Source: Limnovirga soli
GTDB lineage: Bacteria > Bacteroidota > Bacteroidia > Chitinophagales > Chitinophagaceae
Reading direction: 5' to 3'
Assembly: GCF_013106755.1 (NCBI RefSeq)
Contig: NZ_WHPF01000015.1
Coordinates: 62,001-126,000 of the forward strand
Length of the DNA stretch: 64,000 nt
Part shown: positions 60,237-64,000 of the stretch, piece after piece
Layout: the number at the start of each line of letters is the position of its first letter
Numbering within the stretch: position 1 is the first letter of the stretch
Notes under the pieces: generated by a model
Told to the model about the DNA's origin: nothing
Seen by the model: the letters and a program-made list of their open reading frames with translations, nothing else
Database searches by the model: none
Position numbers and translations under genes: made by a program

Positions 60237-61076
60237 GTGGATACAAGAGCATATATAGAAAGCGGTATTATTGAAAGCTACATTTTAGGTGTGGCCAGCC
60301 CGGAAGAAATAGCCGAGCTGGAATTATTGTGTACTCAATATCCCGAAATAAAAGCCGCCGTAGATGCATTTGCACTTGTAATAGAGCAACAGGCCATGGC
60401 AGGTGCCATTACCCCACCGCCTGCTGTAAAAGAAAACCTGATGCAGCAACTGGCTGGCGAATTTGCAGTTAAACAACCAGCCGCTATTTTTACATTGCCC
60501 ACAACAAATGCAAATGATAACATCAGCATACAACCTGCTGCAGGTTACTGGAAATTTGCTGCCGCAGCCGCGGTTATTTTATTGGTAGCCAGCGCCATAC
60601 TTAATTTTTATTTATACAGCAATTACCAAAATACCAATACAAAATACGAGGCGCTTTTAACGGAGAAAAATTCGCTGCAAGCCAGTAATGGCGCTTACCA
60701 AACCAGGCTGAATTTATTGCAGCAAAGTATGGATATTGTACAAAACCCCGCATACACCCTTGTTGCATTAAATGGTTTACCAGGCAAAGAAAATAACCAC
60801 GCTACTGTATACTGGAACAGTACTTCACACGACGTTTACTTTCTATCAACAAAAATGGATAAGGTACCACAGGATAAGCAATACCAGCTTTGGGCCATTG
60901 TTAATGGCAAACCTGTTGATGCCGGTTTAATTGGTGATTGTACCGATGGTCTTTGCAAACTAAAATCTATAGAAGGTGCCTCCGCATTTGCTATTACGCT
61001 TGAACCCAAAGGCGGCAGTATAAACCCCACCACCAGTGCTATGTTTGTGCTGGGTAGTGTAAACAAACAATCTTAA
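60237..61076 (+). CDS. membrane anti-sigma factor (RskA-like) with GTG start
   Basis: This 279-residue protein starts at a GTG one base after the sigma factor stop. The cytosolic N-terminus is the anti-sigma domain (ESGIIESYILGVASPEEIAELE). A helix at about residues 105-125 (WKFAAAAAVILLVASAILNFYL) crosses the membrane, then a coiled coil leads to an RskA-type periplasmic domain (HATVYWNSTSHDVYFLS, DKQYQLWAIVNGKPVDAGLI, FAITLEPKGGSINPT). The protein should bind the ECF factor until released. No ZAS-type HxxxCxxC motif is visible. Confidence 0.92.
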   Translation: MDTRAYIESGIIESYILGVASPEEIAELELLCTQYPEIKAAVDAFALVIEQQAMAGAITPPPAVKENLMQQLAGEFAVKQPAAIFTLPTTNANDNISIQPAAGYWKFAAAAAVILLVASAILNFYLYSNYQNTNTKYEALLTEKNSLQASNGAYQTRLNLLQQSMDIVQNPAYTLVALNGLPGKENNHATVYWNSTSHDVYFLSTKMDKVPQDKQYQLWAIVNGKPVDAGLIGDCTDGLCKLKSIEGASAFAITLEPKGGSINPTTSAMFVLGSVNKQS

Positions 61077-61120
61077 TCTCAAAAGCTTTTATGGGTTATT
61101 AGCCCAACTGTAAAACATTG

Positions 61121-61244
61121 GGCATCGCCTCTTGCGTCGCACTCTTGTACGGTTGATTATGGGGCAGCAGGAATTTACCAATAACTGCCCAAATTCCTGC
61201 CGCCATGAAAGTGGAACCCCGAACCTAGCGTGGCAAGTAAAGCC
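61121..61244. repeat. family 1 inverted pair (A/C)
   Basis: The forward copy at 61121-61152 (GGCATCGCCTCTTGCGTCGC, then ACTCTTGTACGG) faces the reverse subtype C copy at 61201-61244 (CGCCATGAAAGTGGAACCCC, then GAACCTAGCGTGGCAAGTAA). Confidence 0.82.
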
Positions 61245-61302
61245 ACATAATTTAACTACAGCCGGCTACAAAAAATGTATTAAGAAAATTAAACAGGTCT
61301 TT

Positions 61303-62379
61303 TTATAGCTTTTCGTAAAGTGCCCTTAATTTTTCGCGGGTCATAATAGTTTCCCAGTTTTTGCCCAGTGCATTTTCCCATAAAGGTTTCATACCCAGCG
61401 AAACATTGATCATGGCATTAAACTGCTCATCTGTAAGTCCGTTACAAATGCCGGTGGGTATTTCGTATCCCCCCTTTTCTACCATGCGTTTAAATTCGGC
61501 GGCGCCTTCGGGATAATATTCATCCAAATGGTTCATTACTATACAATTGCCAATTCCGTGTTTTGTACCCAGCAAATAACTTAAACCATAACTTACGGCA
61601 TGCGCCACACCTACCTGACTGTAAGCAATGCTCATTCCACCTGCATAGCTGGCCATCATTAATTTATCGTCACTTTCTGCATCCCAAACATCTTTTTCAA
61701 GAAATATATGGCGGCAAATATCAAGGGCTTTTTCGCCATAGCTTTTGCTAAACTCGTTTAAAAAAGTGCCTTGTAAACTTTCAATACAATGTATATAACA
61801 ATCCATGCCCGTATAAAACCGTTGGTTAGCTGGAACATCGGCACATAATTCGGGGTCTAATACTATTTGATCAAAGGGGGTAAAATCGCTGTTCATACCC
61901 AATTTTTTGGTAGGGCCGGTTAATACGGTTGTGCGGCTTACCTCAGCACCGGTACCGCTTAATGTAGGTATACCGGCTTTATACACACCTGCATATTTTA
62001 CCAAATCCCAACCCTGATAATCGGCCGAAGAGCCGGGGTTATTCATCATTAAAGCAACTGCTTTGGCAAGATCCATTGCTGAACCGCCACCAATACCTAT
62101 AATGCCGCTAATAGTGCCAAACTCTTCTTTTAGTTGTCTGGCCAATGCATCTACATAGGTTGTTTTTGGTTCATGTGTTACATCGGCAAAAATAATTTTA
62201 TCGTTGCCCCTTAACGGAATTCTATTTAGTAAAGCATGACCTGTAAAAAAATGGTCTATTAAAAATATCATGGGGGCACCCGCTTTGCGTTGTGGTGCCA
62301 GTATCTCATCTAACTGGTTAAAACTGCCCCTGCCATATACCACATAGCTAACCATTTTAAAATTGCGGAACTGTGCCAT
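61303..62379 (-). CDS. iron-containing alcohol dehydrogenase, KdnB-like
   Basis: This 358-residue protein belongs to the iron-dependent (type III) alcohol dehydrogenases. GIIGIGGGSAMDLAKAVALM binds NAD(P); GIPTLSGTGAEVSRTTVLTG is conserved; metal ligands are in YTGMDCYIHCIESL (Asp, His) and GVAHAVSYGLSYLLGTKHGIGN (two His). The overall sequence, especially GTGAEVSRTTVLTG, and KKLGMNSDFTPFDQIV, reminds me of KdnB, the 3-deoxy-octulosonate 8-oxidase that with the aminotransferase KdnA makes 8-amino-Kdo for lipid A. No kdnA is in the window. The general class is sure; the KdnB assignment is moderate. Confidence 0.85.
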   Translation of the reverse strand: MAQFRNFKMVSYVVYGRGSFNQLDEILAPQRKAGAPMIFLIDHFFTGHALLNRIPLRGNDKIIFADVTHEPKTTYVDALARQLKEEFGTISGIIGIGGGSAMDLAKAVALMMNNPGSSADYQGWDLVKYAGVYKAGIPTLSGTGAEVSRTTVLTGPTKKLGMNSDFTPFDQIVLDPELCADVPANQRFYTGMDCYIHCIESLQGTFLNEFSKSYGEKALDICRHIFLEKDVWDAESDDKLMMASYAGGMSIAYSQVGVAHAVSYGLSYLLGTKHGIGNCIVMNHLDEYYPEGAAEFKRMVEKGGYEIPTGICNGLTDEQFNAMINVSLGMKPLWENALGKNWETIMTREKLRALYEKL

Positions 62380-62414
62380 AAAGATTTTTTTTGCGAAGGT
62401 AACAGATAGTTGGA

Positions 62415-62891
62415 TTATGATGTTGTGTTGGCAGCAGCTTTATCGGCAGCCTGCTTAGCAATGGCGCTTTCAAAGCCCTTTTGTAACAGGTATTGCTGTG
62501 TTTTATACATGCGTTGATGAACAGGGTCTTTTTGTAATAGTGCCCATTTTTTTGCAGCCAGCTTATGGGCTGTGGCCAAATAATCATCTTCGTTTATTTG
62601 GCTTAAAGCCAGTTTTATATTGGCAGTACTTACTTTTTTAAGTTGCAGCTCATATTTTATTTTGGTTTTACCCCAGTTTTTTATTCTAAACCTGCCACCG
62701 GCAAACTGGGTAGCAAAACGTTCCTCGTTCAGGTAGTTTTCTTCAATAAGAATACTAAGCATGGGTTCTACCTGACTTTTATATAAACCCATACCGTATA
62801 GTTTTTCTTTTACCTCCTGATGGCTTCTTTCCTGATAAGCACAGAATTGCTTTATTTTGGCTGCAATGGTGGGTGGTATGTCTACAGGCAC
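62415..62891 (-). CDS. recX: regulatory protein RecX with GTG start
   Basis: This 158-residue helical protein modulates RecA filaments. The triple-helix repeats are visible: IKQFCAYQERSHQEVKEKLYGMGL, MLSILIEENYLNEERFATQFAGGRFRIKNWGKTKIKYEL with the conserved Y-L-N-D/E-E-R-F and F-R/W-x-G segments, and SQINEDDYLATAHKLAAKKW. The start is a GTG at 62891, as no ATG lies between it and an upstream in-frame stop. recA itself is not in this window. Confidence 0.92.
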   Translation of the reverse strand: MPVDIPPTIAAKIKQFCAYQERSHQEVKEKLYGMGLYKSQVEPMLSILIEENYLNEERFATQFAGGRFRIKNWGKTKIKYELQLKKVSTANIKLALSQINEDDYLATAHKLAAKKWALLQKDPVHQRMYKTQQYLLQKGFESAIAKQAADKAAANTTS

Positions 62892-62980
62892 TTTGGTATC
62901 TTTACAATGTCTTAATAAATAATGTGAATCTGCTTTTTAAAATTTCGTAATTTACTCTTTCTGAGACTAAACAAACAAAA

Positions 62981-63388
62981 ATGAATCCCAGCCAATATAA
63001 TATTCTTCTTGTAGACGATGATCAGGTTTACCAGTTTGCTGCAAGAAAAACCATAGAAGCAACCGGATTAGCGGGTGAGGTAAAAGTATGTAACCATGGC
63101 CGTGATGCCATTGAACATTTAACCACCCTAATGCAAAGTACTACCGCTTTGCCTGATATTATTTTTCTCGACATTAATATGCCGGTAATGGATGGCTGGC
63201 AGTTTCTGGATTCTTTCCGCAATATTGAAGATATGTTATCCAAAAAAATTACCATATATCTGGTGAGCTCCTCGGTTGATAAAAACGATATGTCAAGATC
63301 AAAACAAATTAGTTTGGTTAAAGATTACCTGATTAAACCAGTATATAAAGACATGTTTAGCCAGGTATTACAAACCCTGCACAATTAA
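62981..63388 (+). CDS. single-domain response regulator
   Basis: This 135-residue receiver domain has the acidic pair in ILLVDDDQVYQ, the phosphorylation site DIIFLDINMPVMDGWQFLD with Asp64, the conserved Ser/Thr region IYLVSSSVDKNDM and the Lys in DYLIKPVYKD (Lys119). It has no output domain, so it may act as a CheY-like or phosphorelay protein, or in cis with an unlinked histidine kinase. It is common in Bacteroidota. No kinase is next to it. Confidence 0.93.
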   Translation: MNPSQYNILLVDDDQVYQFAARKTIEATGLAGEVKVCNHGRDAIEHLTTLMQSTTALPDIIFLDINMPVMDGWQFLDSFRNIEDMLSKKITIYLVSSSVDKNDMSRSKQISLVKDYLIKPVYKDMFSQVLQTLHN

Positions 63389-63445
63389 TTTTAGCCGCAT
63401 AATTAACATATGCCTGTTAATAAGTAGCTGTAATAAAAATACCTC

Positions 63446-63477
63446 TTGCATTATATAGTTATTTTACAGTAGGTTTG
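63446..63477 (+). promoter_or_regulatory. dnaN promoter
   Basis: A TTG at 63446-63448 and TAGGTTTG at 63470-63477, 21 bases apart, match the Bacteroidota -33/-7 layout. The start codon follows at 63507, giving a leader of about 23 bases. Confidence 0.7.
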
Positions 63478-63506
63478 TTGCAATACATTAATAACATTTA
63501 CGCATT

Positions 63507-64000
63507 ATGAAATTCATAGTTTCCGCTTCCTCACTCCTTAAACACCTGCAACAGATTAGTGGTGTAATTAATGCCAATACGGTTTTACCAATACTGGAAG
63601 ATTTCTTATTCGACATAGATGGCAAAAAACTAAATATAATTGCCACTGACTTAGAAACCGTTATGCGGGTTCAAATGGATGTAGAAAGTAAAGAAAATGG
63701 CAAAGTTTGTATACCTGCCAAAATATTGATCGATTCTTTAAAAAACATTGCCGATCAACCACTTAGCTTTAATATAGACAAGAACTATGCAGTAGAAATT
63801 ACCAGCGATAATGGTAAATACAAAGTAATGGGCGAAAACCCCGATAACTTTCCAAAAGAACCGGTGGCCGATGATACCAATACTTTTACCATGAGCAGTA
63901 CTGCATTGGTAACTGCCATTAATAATACCTTATTTGCCGTAAGCAGCGATGATTTGCGCCCTGCAATGACAGGTGTTTTCTTCGAACTAAAAAAAGAAGC
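63507..64000 (+). CDS. dnaN: DNA polymerase III beta subunit (sliding clamp), 3' end outside the window
   Basis: The frame from the ATG at 63507 runs off the right edge, giving about 164 residues, close to half of a normal ~370-residue clamp. The visible part covers domain 1 and the start of domain 2: MKFIVSASSLLKHLQQISGV, NTVLPILEDFLFDI, LNIIATDLETVMRVQMDVES, FNIDKNYAVEITSDNGKY, NPDNFPKEP, and AINNTLFAVSSDDLRPAMTGV, the typical junction. The clamp holds the replicative polymerase on DNA. No dnaA lies before it in this window, so an origin is not indicated. Confidence 0.97.
   Translation, partial: MKFIVSASSLLKHLQQISGVINANTVLPILEDFLFDIDGKKLNIIATDLETVMRVQMDVESKENGKVCIPAKILIDSLKNIADQPLSFNIDKNYAVEITSDNGKYKVMGENPDNFPKEPVADDTNTFTMSSTALVTAINNTLFAVSSDDLRPAMTGVFFELKKE

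Noticed and set aside
761-61244. Family 1 repeats as insertion sequences
   Set aside because: No transposase frame lies between or near any pair, and spacing within pairs is too short for one. A non-autonomous element remains possible.
63400-64000. Replication origin near dnaN
   Set aside because: dnaN often sits near dnaA and the origin, but no dnaA, no DnaA-box cluster and no AT-rich unwinding region was recognised here.

Overview
The window reads as chromosome from a Bacteroidota bacterium, most likely family Chitinophagaceae or a close relative. The reasons are the moderately AT-rich DNA, -7 boxes of the Bacteroidota type (TAnnTTTG) in front of several genes, little sign of Shine-Dalgarno sequences, and typical gene families (DUF5686 plus carboxypeptidase-like domain, bacterial GH3, paired OmpH/Skp genes beside bamA and uppS, CHAT-TPR proteins, ECF sigma/anti-sigma pairs). 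Family assignment rests on recognition of sequence motifs; no database search was run. No transposase, integrase, CRISPR array, rRNA or tRNA was recognised.

Layout. 1-641 is the 5' part of a membrane metallophosphoesterase gene. 1028-13635 (all minus strand) is a Wzx/Wzy-type exopolysaccharide locus: a Wza-like export lipoprotein and Wzc-like tyrosine kinase at its upstream end, then a flippase, an O-antigen-polymerase-like protein, one GT4 glycosyltransferase and five sulfotransferase-like genes. This suggests a sulfated surface polysaccharide. 13933-19692 holds a small secreted protein and the envelope block uppS-bamA-ompH-ompH. 20063-24684 encodes a Tat-exported oxidoreductase, a GH3 protein and a GT2 glycosyltransferase. 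24784-30223 holds an aldo/keto reductase, a periplasmic TPR-CHAT protease-like protein and, convergent to it, an ECF sigma/anti-sigma pair. 31065-35227 holds an SGNH protein and two tandem, closely similar MBOAT acyltransferases, probably for polysaccharide O-acylation. 35715-42320 contains a large glycosidase-like lipoprotein, VanZ, GH95, a sugar isomerase-like lipoprotein and a PepSY-like secreted protein. 42534-64000 is mostly housekeeping (pyrF, glutaryl-CoA dehydrogenase, aroK, serS, cyclophilin, gcvH, recX, dnaN), with envelope and hydrolase genes, a sulfatase, a second ECF/anti-sigma pair and a KdnB-like dehydrogenase.

Two dispersed intergenic repeat families run through the window. 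Family 1 has about 24 copies built on the core GCTTTACTTGCGTCGCAC, in three subtypes by their right end; ten of the copies form five inverted pairs. Family 2 has four copies of about 90-100 bp. It has two similar internal modules, an invariant closing stem (GCGTT/AACGC) and a hairpin whose stem sequence changes while base pairing is kept. All copies of both families lie outside the genes. The strongest leads for new biology are the five-sulfotransferase polysaccharide locus, the CHAT/sigma/anti-sigma neighbourhood and the two repeat families.
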